NCBI GenBank assembly: GCA_022822575.1
Contig: JAJEBJ010000392.1
Location: 1 to 7,950, forward strand
DNA length: 7,950 bases
Source of the DNA: Alphaproteobacteria bacterium
GTDB lineage: Bacteria > Pseudomonadota > Alphaproteobacteria > SP197
Direction of reading: 5' to 3'
Position numbers and translations under genes: made by a program. The first letter of the stretch is position 1; every line of letters begins with the position of its first letter. Shown here in pieces: positions 1 through 5,708 of this stretch. The notes under the pieces were generated by a model, which was not told where the DNA came from, did not search any database, and saw nothing but the letters and a program-made list of their open reading frames with translations.

Positions 1-260
1 GGCGTGACGCCCGGCAAGGGGAAAAGCTCCGGACATGGATGGAAAGTCATGTCCTGCCAGAATTCCAGGAACGCACGCTGCCGGTCGATTCCACCGTGGC
101 CCTCAAGTGCGCTCAGCTGCATGTGCCCGACCCGAGGCCCGAACGGGACGCGTTGATTGCGGCGACAGCGATCATCCACCGATTGACCGTGGTGACGGGG
201 AATGTTGCCGACTTCGAGATCACCGGCATCGAAGTCCTTGACCCCTGGTCAGAGAGGTGA
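1..260 (+). CDS. VapC-type PIN-domain ribonuclease toxin, C-terminal part (5' truncated by window edge)
   Basis: The reading frame is open from base 3 to the TGA at 258-260, giving 85 visible residues. An ATG at 39 is internal: the residues before it (RDARQGEKLRTW) fit the usual VapC/FitB helix leading into 'W...VLPEF..R.LPVD'. The visible part matches the second half of a PIN domain. RDALIAATA carries the conserved acidic residue followed by the small-residue helix. LTVVTGNVADF is the usual TRN.xDF segment, with Gly replacing the common Arg, and it is followed by the terminal G(I/V)xVLDPW motif. PIN toxins of this type are Mg2+-dependent RNases, normally encoded just after a small antitoxin gene, which would lie outside the window. 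The gene converges on ilvE with a 29-bp gap. The family call is firm. Toxin activity and the presence of an antitoxin cannot be judged from this fragment. Confidence 0.85.
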   Translation, partial: RDARQGEKLRTWMESHVLPEFQERTLPVDSTVALKCAQLHVPDPRPERDALIAATAIIHRLTVVTGNVADFEITGIEVLDPWSER

Positions 261-271
261 GCGGTACGCTC
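259..271. terminator. Small hairpin at the vapC/ilvE convergent junction
   Basis: GAGCG-GTA-CGCTC is a perfect 5-bp inverted repeat with a 3-nt loop. It begins inside the vapC stop codon. There is no T-tract on either strand, so it is at best a weak bidirectional 3'-end structure. It could be chance. Confidence 0.2.
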
Positions 272-289
272 GGGCGTCACTTTGTCCTG

Positions 290-1168
290 TCAGGTACTTC
301 TGACTTCGGCGCTGAAGTCCTGCATGAGAGTGCGGCAGATGCGGCCTGGCTGGAAGTGCAGGTCGCCGATCTGGCCGACCGGTGTGACCTCGGCAGCCGT
401 GCCCGTGATGAAGACCTCCGTCGCCCGTGCCAGGTCGTCGTCGGTGAGGTGACGTTCGACGACCTCGATTCCCTGGCGGCGCGCCAGGGCGATCACTGAA
501 CGGCGGGTGATGCCGTCCAGGAAACAGTCGGGCGTCGGGGTGTGGATCTTGTCATCGATCACCAGGAACAGGTTGGCGCCCGTCGCTTCGGCCAGAAATC
601 CGCGGTAGTCGTACATCAGCGCATCGTCGTATCCCTCACGCTCGGCCTTGTGCTTGGCGAGCGTGCAGATCATGTAGAGGCCGGCGGCCTTGGCGTGGAC
701 CGGCGCGGTATCGGGAGCTGGGCGCCGCCATTCGGAAATGGCGAGCCGGATGCCGCGCATGCGCGCCTCTTCGGAGAAGTAGCTCGGCCACTCCCATGCG
801 GCAATCGCCACATGGATGGTGTTCTGCTGAGCCGATACGCCCATCATTTCGCTGCCGCGCCAGGCCACCGGCCGCACGTAGCCATCGACGATGCCGTTGG
901 CGCGGAGCACCTCGTAGCGGGCTGCCTCCAGCGTCTCGAGGGAATACGGCAGGTCGAACCCCATGATGTTGGCGGAGCGCAGAAGACGCTCCCCATGCTC
1001 GCGCGCATGAAAGATCCTGCCGCCATAGCAGCGTTCGCCCTCGAACACGCTGCTCGCGTAATGAAGTCCGTGGGTCAGGACATGGAGCCTGGCGTCACGC
1101 CAGTCGATCAGCCTGCCGTCGAACCAGATCTTGCCGTCCCTGTCATCGAACGGGATGAGTTCAGCCAT
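290..1168 (-). CDS. ilvE: Branched-chain amino acid aminotransferase (class IV PLP enzyme)
   Basis: A 292-residue cytosolic PLP enzyme that interconverts Leu/Ile/Val with their 2-oxo acids, using 2-oxoglutarate/glutamate as partner. It catalyses the last step of branched-chain amino acid synthesis and the first step of their breakdown. Seen in the sequence: the N-terminal LTHGLHYASSVFEGER segment (about 31-46), YVRPVAWRG (97-105), the PLP-binding lysine K160 in HAKAAGLYM, E194 in EATGANLF, the CFLDGITRR segment (215-223) and TGTAAEVTPV (255-264). The length is typical for the family. The ATG start at 1168 has a GAGGAG Shine-Dalgarno at 1171-1176, unusually close (2 nt). The gene is divergent from the MarR gene. 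A consensus TTGACA -35 lies inside the putative MarR operator in the shared 81-bp gap, so ilvE may be under that regulator. A D-amino acid aminotransferase or ADC lyase is less likely given the strong IlvE-type motifs throughout. Confidence 0.96.
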   Translation of the reverse strand: MAELIPFDDRDGKIWFDGRLIDWRDARLHVLTHGLHYASSVFEGERCYGGRIFHAREHGERLLRSANIMGFDLPYSLETLEAARYEVLRANGIVDGYVRPVAWRGSEMMGVSAQQNTIHVAIAAWEWPSYFSEEARMRGIRLAISEWRRPAPDTAPVHAKAAGLYMICTLAKHKAEREGYDDALMYDYRGFLAEATGANLFLVIDDKIHTPTPDCFLDGITRRSVIALARRQGIEVVERHLTDDDLARATEVFITGTAAEVTPVGQIGDLHFQPGRICRTLMQDFSAEVRST

Positions 1169-1214
1169 GGCTCCTCATGCTACAGGAAATTCCGGCCGCC
1201 TGTCGTGCAACCCC

Positions 1215-1244
1215 TTGTCCGGGTAGAACGGTTCATCATATATG
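1215..1244 (+). promoter_or_regulatory. Candidate promoter of the marR-response regulator-kinase operon
   Basis: TTGTCC (1215-1220) and TATATG (1239-1244) are separated by 18 bp. A start site 6-8 nt after the -10 would fall on, or within two bases of, the ATG at 1250, which would make the transcript leaderless. In agreement, no Shine-Dalgarno is visible before that ATG. The hexamer matches are only moderate. Confidence 0.4.
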
Positions 1245-1248
1245 TCAA
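1220..1248 (-). promoter_or_regulatory. Candidate ilvE promoter
   Basis: On the minus strand a perfect TTGACA -35 lies at 1248-1243. A 17-bp spacer would put the -10 at 1225-1220, where the sequence (TACCCG) is a poor match; TCTACC at 15 bp spacing is an alternative. The -35 overlaps the left arm of the inverted repeat at 1241-1261, so a protein bound there would block it. Confidence 0.45.
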
Positions 1249-1261
1249 TATGGCTGACATA
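1241..1261. promoter_or_regulatory. Putative MarR-family operator (perfect 7-7-7 inverted repeat)
   Basis: TATGTCA (1241-1247) and TGACATA (1255-1261) are exact reverse complements around a 7-bp spacer, in an AT-rich island within GC-rich DNA. Length, symmetry and position are those expected of an autoregulatory MarR site. It covers the MarR start codon (1250), touches the forward -10 and contains the reverse-strand TTGACA of ilvE. The palindrome is seen directly. Binding by the adjacent MarR protein is inferred. Confidence 0.6.
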
Positions 1262-1714
1262 ACACGCGGACCGAATCCCCTATTCCTGCGCGACGCCGAT
1301 CTGCGCGAGGGGATCGAGATGCTGTACTTCGCCTACCGCGATTTCACGGCCCGGCCCGACGCCATTCTCGCAGAACACGGTCTGGGACGCGCCCATCATC
1401 GGGTCATCTACTTCGTCGGCCGTCATCCGGGAATGACCGTCAAGGACCTTCTCGCCATCCTGAAGATCACCAAGCAGAGTCTGGCGCGGGTGCTCCGCAA
1501 GGTCGTGGCCAAGGGATTCGTGGAGCAGCGGCACTGCCGGGAAGATCGCCGGAAGCGCCTTCTCTACCTCACCGAACGGGGAATCGAACTCGAGGCGCAG
1601 CTGACGGCCGACCAGCGCGCCCGTATCGCCAAGGCATGGCGCGAGGCAGGTCCCGAAGCGGTTGCCGGATATCGCCGCGTGCTCGGCGGCATCATCGACG
1701 ATGATGGCGGGTGA
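1250..1714 (+). CDS. petP: MarR-family transcriptional regulator, PetP-like
   Basis: A 154-residue cytosolic winged-helix regulator. An N-terminal helix (LFLRDADLREGIEMLYFAYRDF, about 11-32) leads to HGLGRAHHRVIYFVGRHPGMTV (43-64). The recognition region is DLLAILKITKQSLARVLRKVVAKGFVEQ (66-93). The wing carries the MarR signature (C)REDRRKRLLYLTERG (96-111), and C-terminal dimerisation helices follow. This pattern is that of the alphaproteobacterial PetP-type MarR proteins found beside PetR-type response regulators; petP/petR were named in Rhodobacter capsulatus upstream of the cytochrome bc1 genes. The open frame extends far upstream over ilvE, but ATG 1250 is chosen because homology begins just after it; an in-frame GTG at 1205 is less likely. 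No SD is visible, and a promoter fits a leaderless start. The 3' end overlaps the response regulator start (TGATG). Family call firm; the symbol rests on recognised similarity and gene order only. Confidence 0.9.
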   Translation: MADITRGPNPLFLRDADLREGIEMLYFAYRDFTARPDAILAEHGLGRAHHRVIYFVGRHPGMTVKDLLAILKITKQSLARVLRKVVAKGFVEQRHCREDRRKRLLYLTERGIELEAQLTADQRARIAKAWREAGPEAVAGYRRVLGGIIDDDGG

Positions 1715-2391
1715 TGAACCCCGATGGCCCTCACATCCTCGTTGTCGATGATGACCGGCGCTTGAGGGCGCGCCTGCAGAAGTATCTCATGGCCCAGGGA
1801 TTCCTGGTGAGCACGGCGAGCAATGCCGCCGACGCCGAGGCCAAGCTGAAGTCGCTCGTCTTCGATCTCCTGATCGTCGACGTCATGATGCCCGGCGAGG
1901 ACGGCATGAGCTTTACCCGCCGCATCAGGCAAAGTGCGGGCCTTCCGATCATCATGCTCACCGCCCGCGACATGGCCGATGATCGCGTGGCCGGACTCGA
2001 AGTCGGTGCAGATGACTATCTCTCCAAGCCATTCGAGCCACGCGAACTCGTCCTGCGCATGAAGAACGCCCTGCGCCTCGTGCCACCGCCTCCCGAAGAA
2101 TCCGGTGTCCTCTCCTTCGGTCCCTTCCTCTTCGACCGGGGCCGTCTGGAACTCTCCCGTGATGGTCACCCGGTACCCCTGACCGACGCCGAAACGTCCC
2201 TTCTCGGGGTCTTCGCAGGATCGCCGGGCGTCACGCTGTCGCGTTTCCGGCTGGCCCAGAAAACCACCACCGCCGAACGCTCGATCGACGTGCAGGTGTC
2301 CCGCCTGCGGCGCAAGATCGAGCACGACCCCGGCGAGCCGCAGTATCTCAGGACGATTCGCGGCAAGGGCTACGTCCTGGTCACGCCATGA
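1714..2391 (+). CDS. petR: OmpR/PhoB-type response regulator, PetR-like
   Basis: A 225-residue DNA-binding response regulator. The receiver domain (about 6-122) has the acidic pair D12/D13, phospho-acceptor D56 in LLIVDVMMPGEDG, T83 in MLTARD and K105 in YLSKPFEP. A short proline-rich linker (PPPPEE) leads to a winged-helix output domain (about 130-225) with LTDAETSLL, RSIDVQVSRLRRKIE and the terminal RTIRGKGYVL hairpin. All phosphotransfer residues are present, so it should be activatable. The start is ATG 1714, overlapping the MarR stop by one base; GTG 1711, giving one extra residue and a 4-bp overlap, is equally possible. The stop overlaps the kinase ATG by 4 bp. The set is therefore one translationally coupled operon, and the downstream kinase is the likely partner. 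R. capsulatus PetR is reported as needed for respiratory and photosynthetic growth. Whether that role holds here is unknown, since no bc1 genes are in the window. Confidence 0.93.
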   Translation: MNPDGPHILVVDDDRRLRARLQKYLMAQGFLVSTASNAADAEAKLKSLVFDLLIVDVMMPGEDGMSFTRRIRQSAGLPIIMLTARDMADDRVAGLEVGADDYLSKPFEPRELVLRMKNALRLVPPPPEESGVLSFGPFLFDRGRLELSRDGHPVPLTDAETSLLGVFAGSPGVTLSRFRLAQKTTTAERSIDVQVSRLRRKIEHDPGEPQYLRTIRGKGYVLVTP

Positions 2392-3671
2392 GGCGCTGGC
2401 TCCCGAAATCCATTTTCATCCGTTCCCTGCTTATCGTTCTGGTGCCGATCGTCATCCTCCAGATCGTCCTCGCCATCGTCTTCTACGAGAGGCACTGGGA
2501 GAACGTCACGCGCTACCTCACCTCCGCCGTGGCCGGCGAGATCAAGGCCCTGATGTGGACGTACACCAATCGCGAAATCGACGAGGCTCTCGTCTTCGGC
2601 AACAGCTTCTTTCAGTTTTCCTCGCGTTTCCTGCCCGGCGACAGTCTTCCCAGACAGTTCCGCGCCAAACGCCAGACGCGGGCCGAACGGCATCTCGAGC
2701 ATGCGCTCGGCGGCACGCTCTCCACGCCCTTTGCCATCGACACCACCCGGTCATCCGATACCATCGTCAGCATCGAGTTGCCGGAAGGTCTGCTGGTGAT
2801 CACCATTCCGAAGAAACGGATGGAAAGCCGGACAACGGACCTCTTCATCTACTGGATGCTCGGCACGTCCCTGGCGCTGACCCTCATCGCCGCCTACTTC
2901 GTGCGCCAGCAGATCCGGCCGATCAACCGCCTCGCCAAGGCTGCCGAACAATTCGGGCGTGGCATCATCGACGTCAACTTCAGACCCTCCGGCGCGGCAG
3001 AGGTGCGCCGGGCCGCCCATGCATTCCTTGCCATGCGCGAACGGATCCGCCGGCAGATCCAGCAGCGCACGCTCATGCTGGCCTCGGTCAGCCACGATCT
3101 GCGCAGTCCGCTCACGCGCATGAAACTTGAACTCGCCCTCATCGGCGATACCGAGGAAGTGGCGAACCTGAAGCGCGACATCGAGGAAATGGAGCACATG
3201 GTCGACGTCTACCTCTCCTTTGCAAGAGGCCAGGGCGAGGAGGCTTCCGGGGCATTCGATCTCGCCACGGTGATCCACGAGGTGGCATCGGAGGCTCCAT
3301 CGCCCGTTGAGGCCCGGGTGAGCGAACCCCTGCCGTTCGTGGGACGGCAGGGCGCCATGAAACGCTGCCTCACCAACATCGTCGACAACGCCTGCCGATA
3401 CGGAGACCGGACCGTTCTCGAGGGGCGCTCGGCGGACGGCTCCATCATCATCACCCTTGATGATGACGGTCCGGGCATCCCCGAAGCCTCCTGGCAGGAG
3501 GCTTTCCAGCCGTTTGTCAGGCTCGACTCCTCCCGCGATCCCAATCTGGGTGGCGGGGGTCTGGGCCTCACAATCGCCAGCGATGTCGTCAGGGGCCATG
3601 GCGGCGACATCGTTCTCGCCGGCTCGCCTCTCGGCGGCCTCAGGGTCCGGATCACGCTGCCGTGCGACTGA
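2388..3671 (+). CDS. EnvZ-like membrane sensor histidine kinase
   Basis: A 427-residue inner-membrane kinase. TM1 is about residues 11-33, a periplasmic sensor of roughly 115 residues follows (34-150), and TM2 is about 152-172. A HAMP linker with RPINRLAKAAEQFGRG (177-192) follows TM2. The HisKA domain has phospho-acceptor H236 in ASVSHDLRSPLTRMK. The ATPase domain has the N box (N330/N334, TNIVDNACRYG), the G1 box DDDGPGIP (358-365), the F box EAFQPFVRLD and the G2 box LGGGGLGL. All catalytic motifs are intact. The start ATG lies in an ATGA overlap with the response regulator stop and has no clear own SD, so translation is probably coupled. It should phosphorylate the upstream PetR-like regulator in an EnvZ/OmpR-type pair. 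The periplasmic domain shows no named fold I recognise, so the signal is unknown. It ends 21 bp before the convergent oxygenase gene. Confidence 0.93.
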   Translation: MRRWLPKSIFIRSLLIVLVPIVILQIVLAIVFYERHWENVTRYLTSAVAGEIKALMWTYTNREIDEALVFGNSFFQFSSRFLPGDSLPRQFRAKRQTRAERHLEHALGGTLSTPFAIDTTRSSDTIVSIELPEGLLVITIPKKRMESRTTDLFIYWMLGTSLALTLIAAYFVRQQIRPINRLAKAAEQFGRGIIDVNFRPSGAAEVRRAAHAFLAMRERIRRQIQQRTLMLASVSHDLRSPLTRMKLELALIGDTEEVANLKRDIEEMEHMVDVYLSFARGQGEEASGAFDLATVIHEVASEAPSPVEARVSEPLPFVGRQGAMKRCLTNIVDNACRYGDRTVLEGRSADGSIIITLDDDGPGIPEASWQEAFQPFVRLDSSRDPNLGGGGLGLTIASDVVRGHGGDIVLAGSPLGGLRVRITLPCD

Positions 3672-3699
3672 CGGGTCCCGGGTATCACGGGGTCACGCA
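3663..3699. terminator. Bulged hairpin between kinase and oxygenase genes
   Basis: The continuous 3' arm CGGGGTCACGCA (3688-3699) can pair with CCCG (3677-3680), TGAC (3669-3672) and TGCG (3663-3666), with 4-nt and 2-nt bulges on the 5' side and a 7-nt loop. The stem pairs the two opposing stop codons with each other. It could end transcripts from both sides, but no T-tract follows on either strand, so an intrinsic terminator is only a possibility. Confidence 0.3.
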
Positions 3700-5168
3700 G
3701 GGCTGAATTGCCCGTGGAATCCGAGAGGCAGGGAAAATGGCAGCCATGCCCGCGCCAGCGGTCCATCCGCCACGCCCCTTGCGTCAAACACGGCCAGGCC
3801 GGTACGCGCCGTCGAACTGTCGAGGAAGGAACCGATGAGCCAGCCGTCGTCCTCCTTCGTTGCATGTGGAAAGGGGACGAACAGGTGTTCCTCGAGGTGG
3901 ATGACCCGGCCCGGATCGAAGCGCTCCAGACGTCCCGATTCCAGATCCCGCTTCTCGAGCGTTCCGGGCAACCAGGAGGGCGCAGCCGACGTCGAGGAGA
4001 CGTTGTAGAGATAGCGGTGGCGTCGCGACACCCTTGCCGGATTGATCGTTGGGAAGTCACCTCCACCCCCGTCTCCGGCCATGGCGAAGGAACCGTCAGG
4101 GTGGAGCACGATCCTGGTGAAGCGCGGGACCGACGCCTCGACAAGTTGTCCTTTCATGACCTTCGTGAAGGCGTCCTCGAGAAGCGAGGGATCATCGGCC
4201 TGAAAGAAGTCGAAGTGGATGGTTCCGTCGTCCTCGTTCCAGCCGTTGCCATGATGAAAGCCGAATGCCGCCGGAAGCTGGACCCAGCGCCTTCTCGAGA
4301 AGTCATCCTTGCGCACCACAAGGACACGCGAGCCGAGTTCGGGTTTCCATGCATGGCTGTCGAAATACGTGTCCCCGCGTCCCGGAACGTGAACGAAGGG
4401 CGGGATGACGATGACAAGAAAGTCCCGTGTGACCACGAAGTCATGCACGAACCCCGGTTGCTCCAGCGGAATCACCTCTGCCCTGGCAGCCGCGCCGTTC
4501 CCCGGAATGTGGTAGAGGACCAGCGCCCCGTAGGGGAAGGAAGCGAGGCCGAAGGCCCACAGCGTTCCGTCCGGCTCCACCTTGGGGTGGGCGGTGAACG
4601 GCAGTCCCTCAAGCCCCTCACCCCATGACTTGAACGCCTCCCAGGAAAGCGATTCGCGATCAATGATGCTCGCAGATCCTCCTTCCCAAAGTGCCAGCAG
4701 TTCACCCCGATGATCGAGAAGCGCCGTGTTGGCGGCATTCATGTCATCGGCGCGGTGCACCGGACGGGCTCCCTCGGGCAGGGTGGCGAAGGCCGGCAGC
4801 AGGCGCTTTCCTTCCCTGTCCTCCAGGGCGAGTTTGGGTGTCATCAGCATGCGTCCCCGATGGGTGACACCGGTGCCGTCGAGACGGAACTCCTGGATCA
4901 TGCCGTCGGCATCGAACCAGTGACGGTAGCGCAGACCGTGGCGGGAATGGGCTGCCGGGCCGATGCGCCGGAACGTCCCCTGGAGGTCAGCGGGCCACGT
5001 GCCCTCGATCTCCAGGGGCCGCGGTTCGAAGTGGTCGACGGGTGGCGTTGCCCAGCCCAGCAACCGGCTGTCCGCGGCAAGGGCGGCATCAAAAGAGTCG
5101 GCGCGGAGCGGGCCGGCAAGGATGGAGGCGGCCCCGGTCATGGCGAGAAAGGATCTGCGGTCGTGCAT
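3693..5168 (-). CDS. Carotenoid oxygenase (RPE65/CCD family) with putative Tat signal peptide
   Basis: A 491-residue non-haem Fe(II) enzyme of the family that cleaves carotenoid or apocarotenoid polyene chains with O2. Four histidines occur at family spacing: H194 (FTAHPKVEPDG), H242 (GFVHDFVVT), H305/H306 (FGFHHGNGW) and H485 (GFHGQF). Second-shell acidic positions appear as E162 (LWEGG), D371 (DFP, where family members usually have Glu) and E427 before LFVPFP. The seven-bladed propeller core accounts for nearly the full length. The N-terminus MHDRRSFLAMTGAAS fits a Tat signal (RRxFL, short hydrophobic stretch to about residue 22), implying folding with iron before export. The open frame continues 115 codons upstream over the previous gene; ATG 5168 is chosen for the signal peptide and the GAGGGGG SD at about 5174-5180. 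It is second in an operon, 13 bp after the DUF2141 gene. Substrate and cleavage site cannot be read from sequence; stilbenoid (lignostilbene) cleavage is an alternative. Confidence 0.92.
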   Translation of the reverse strand: MHDRRSFLAMTGAASILAGPLRADSFDAALAADSRLLGWATPPVDHFEPRPLEIEGTWPADLQGTFRRIGPAAHSRHGLRYRHWFDADGMIQEFRLDGTGVTHRGRMLMTPKLALEDREGKRLLPAFATLPEGARPVHRADDMNAANTALLDHRGELLALWEGGSASIIDRESLSWEAFKSWGEGLEGLPFTAHPKVEPDGTLWAFGLASFPYGALVLYHIPGNGAAARAEVIPLEQPGFVHDFVVTRDFLVIVIPPFVHVPGRGDTYFDSHAWKPELGSRVLVVRKDDFSRRRWVQLPAAFGFHHGNGWNEDDGTIHFDFFQADDPSLLEDAFTKVMKGQLVEASVPRFTRIVLHPDGSFAMAGDGGGGDFPTINPARVSRRHRYLYNVSSTSAAPSWLPGTLEKRDLESGRLERFDPGRVIHLEEHLFVPFPHATKEDDGWLIGSFLDSSTARTGLAVFDARGVADGPLARAWLPFSLPLGFHGQFSPA

Positions 5169-5181
5169 GATCGCCCCCTCT

Positions 5182-5610
5182 TCAGTAACGCAACGTGATG
5201 ACGGCATGGACCGGCTCGTCGCCGATGACCACCAGGGCATCGGAGAAGCCGGGCGGTCCCATGATGCCGGTGGCATCATTGGAGAAGCCGTAGCCCTCCG
5301 TCGGCACGCCGAGAAGGTTGGTATCGAGTTCGCCGTCGCCGTTCTCGTCATGCATGACGGAAACGGCATAGCGGCCCTCGGCAAGGTCCGGGAACACCAG
5401 GCTGAACGTGCCTCCCGCCGCCATGGTCCACACGCCCGCCACGGCGCCCTCATCTTCGGGGAAGCTGACGTCGGCACGCTCCTGGTGCAGGGCCAGAAAC
5501 ACACGCCCGTCATCGGAACGGATTCCGGTCACGTCGATTGCCAGTTCACCCGCTAGAACGGGAGCGTGGAAACCGAGGATCGCGACGGCGAGTGTCGTCA
5601 GTCGTTTCAT
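5182..5610 (-). CDS. Small exported DUF2141-domain protein
   Basis: A 142-residue protein with a clear Sec signal peptide (MKRLTTLAVAILGFHAPVLA, likely cleaved near residue 20), so about 120 mature residues act in the periplasm or outside the cell. The mature part matches the DUF2141 pattern: an N-terminal beta strand (GELAIDVTGIRSDDGRVFLAL), then FPDLAEGRYAVSVMHDENGDGELDTN and GVPTEGYGFSNDATG followed by GPPGFSDALVVI. The acidic segment D88-x-N90-x-D92-G-x-x-D96 resembles an EF-hand or dockerin calcium loop. Molecular function is not established; the fold looks like a small beta-sandwich binding module. It is the first gene of the operon with the carotenoid oxygenase. The ATG at 5610 has a strong SD (AGGAGG, + strand 5620-5625) 9 nt upstream. 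The pairing suggests a carotenoid-related role such as substrate binding or delivery, which is inference from neighbourhood. Confidence 0.88.
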   Translation of the reverse strand: MKRLTTLAVAILGFHAPVLAGELAIDVTGIRSDDGRVFLALHQERADVSFPEDEGAVAGVWTMAAGGTFSLVFPDLAEGRYAVSVMHDENGDGELDTNLLGVPTEGYGFSNDATGIMGPPGFSDALVVIGDEPVHAVITLRY

Positions 5611-5708
5611 GATGAATTGCCTCCTGTCGGTTGAAACGCTGACGCCATTTCGGCACGGTCCCGCAAGGCTTCAATCGCCGTTGCGTGAAAGGCAGGGATC
5701 TTTCGCCG
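5611..5708. promoter_or_regulatory. Divergent intergenic region between DUF2141 operon and LytTR gene
   Basis: These 98 bp must hold the promoters of both units. On the + strand TTGAAA (5631-5636) could be a -35, but the sequence 17 bp on (CACGGT) is a poor -10. On the - strand TTGAAG (5674-5669) is a possible -35, also without a good -10. TTGAA (5631-5635) and TTCAA (5670-5674) form a 5-bp inverted pair 34 bp apart. I see no convincing LytTR direct repeat. The GGCAGGGA at 5691-5698 is the likely SD of the LytTR gene. Confidence 0.35.

Noticed and set aside
1237..1244. CATATATG 8-bp palindrome as a separate operator
   Set aside because: Short palindromes in AT-rich promoter DNA are common, and it overlaps the stronger 21-bp repeat and the -10.
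542..1249. Long + strand open frame upstream of and continuous with the MarR gene
   Set aside because: It is antisense to ilvE, whose full-length homology is clear. MarR similarity starts only after ATG 1250.
1564..2325. 253-codon minus-strand open frame opposite the response regulator
   Set aside because: Typical GC-rich antisense shadow: composition is unlike a real protein and the response regulator on the other strand has every family motif.
2751..3599. 282-codon minus-strand open frame opposite the kinase
   Set aside because: Antisense shadow of a gene with complete kinase motifs; no recognisable domain of its own.
3708..4628. 306-codon + strand open frame opposite the oxygenase
   Set aside because: Antisense shadow; the oxygenase on the minus strand holds all four iron-binding histidines.
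5239..5290. Direct repeat of GGAGAAGCCG in the DUF2141 gene
   Set aside because: A 10-bp repeat inside coding sequence, in codons explained by the protein; no sign of a repeat array.
5169..5513. Upstream extension of the carotenoid oxygenase frame
   Set aside because: It overlaps the DUF2141 gene in another frame and shows no family resemblance. The Tat-like signal at residue 1 and an SD support ATG 5168.
5685..5708. GTG 5685 as the LytTR start
   Set aside because: No SD precedes it, while GGCAGGGA is well placed for ATG 5709. It would add only eight residues.
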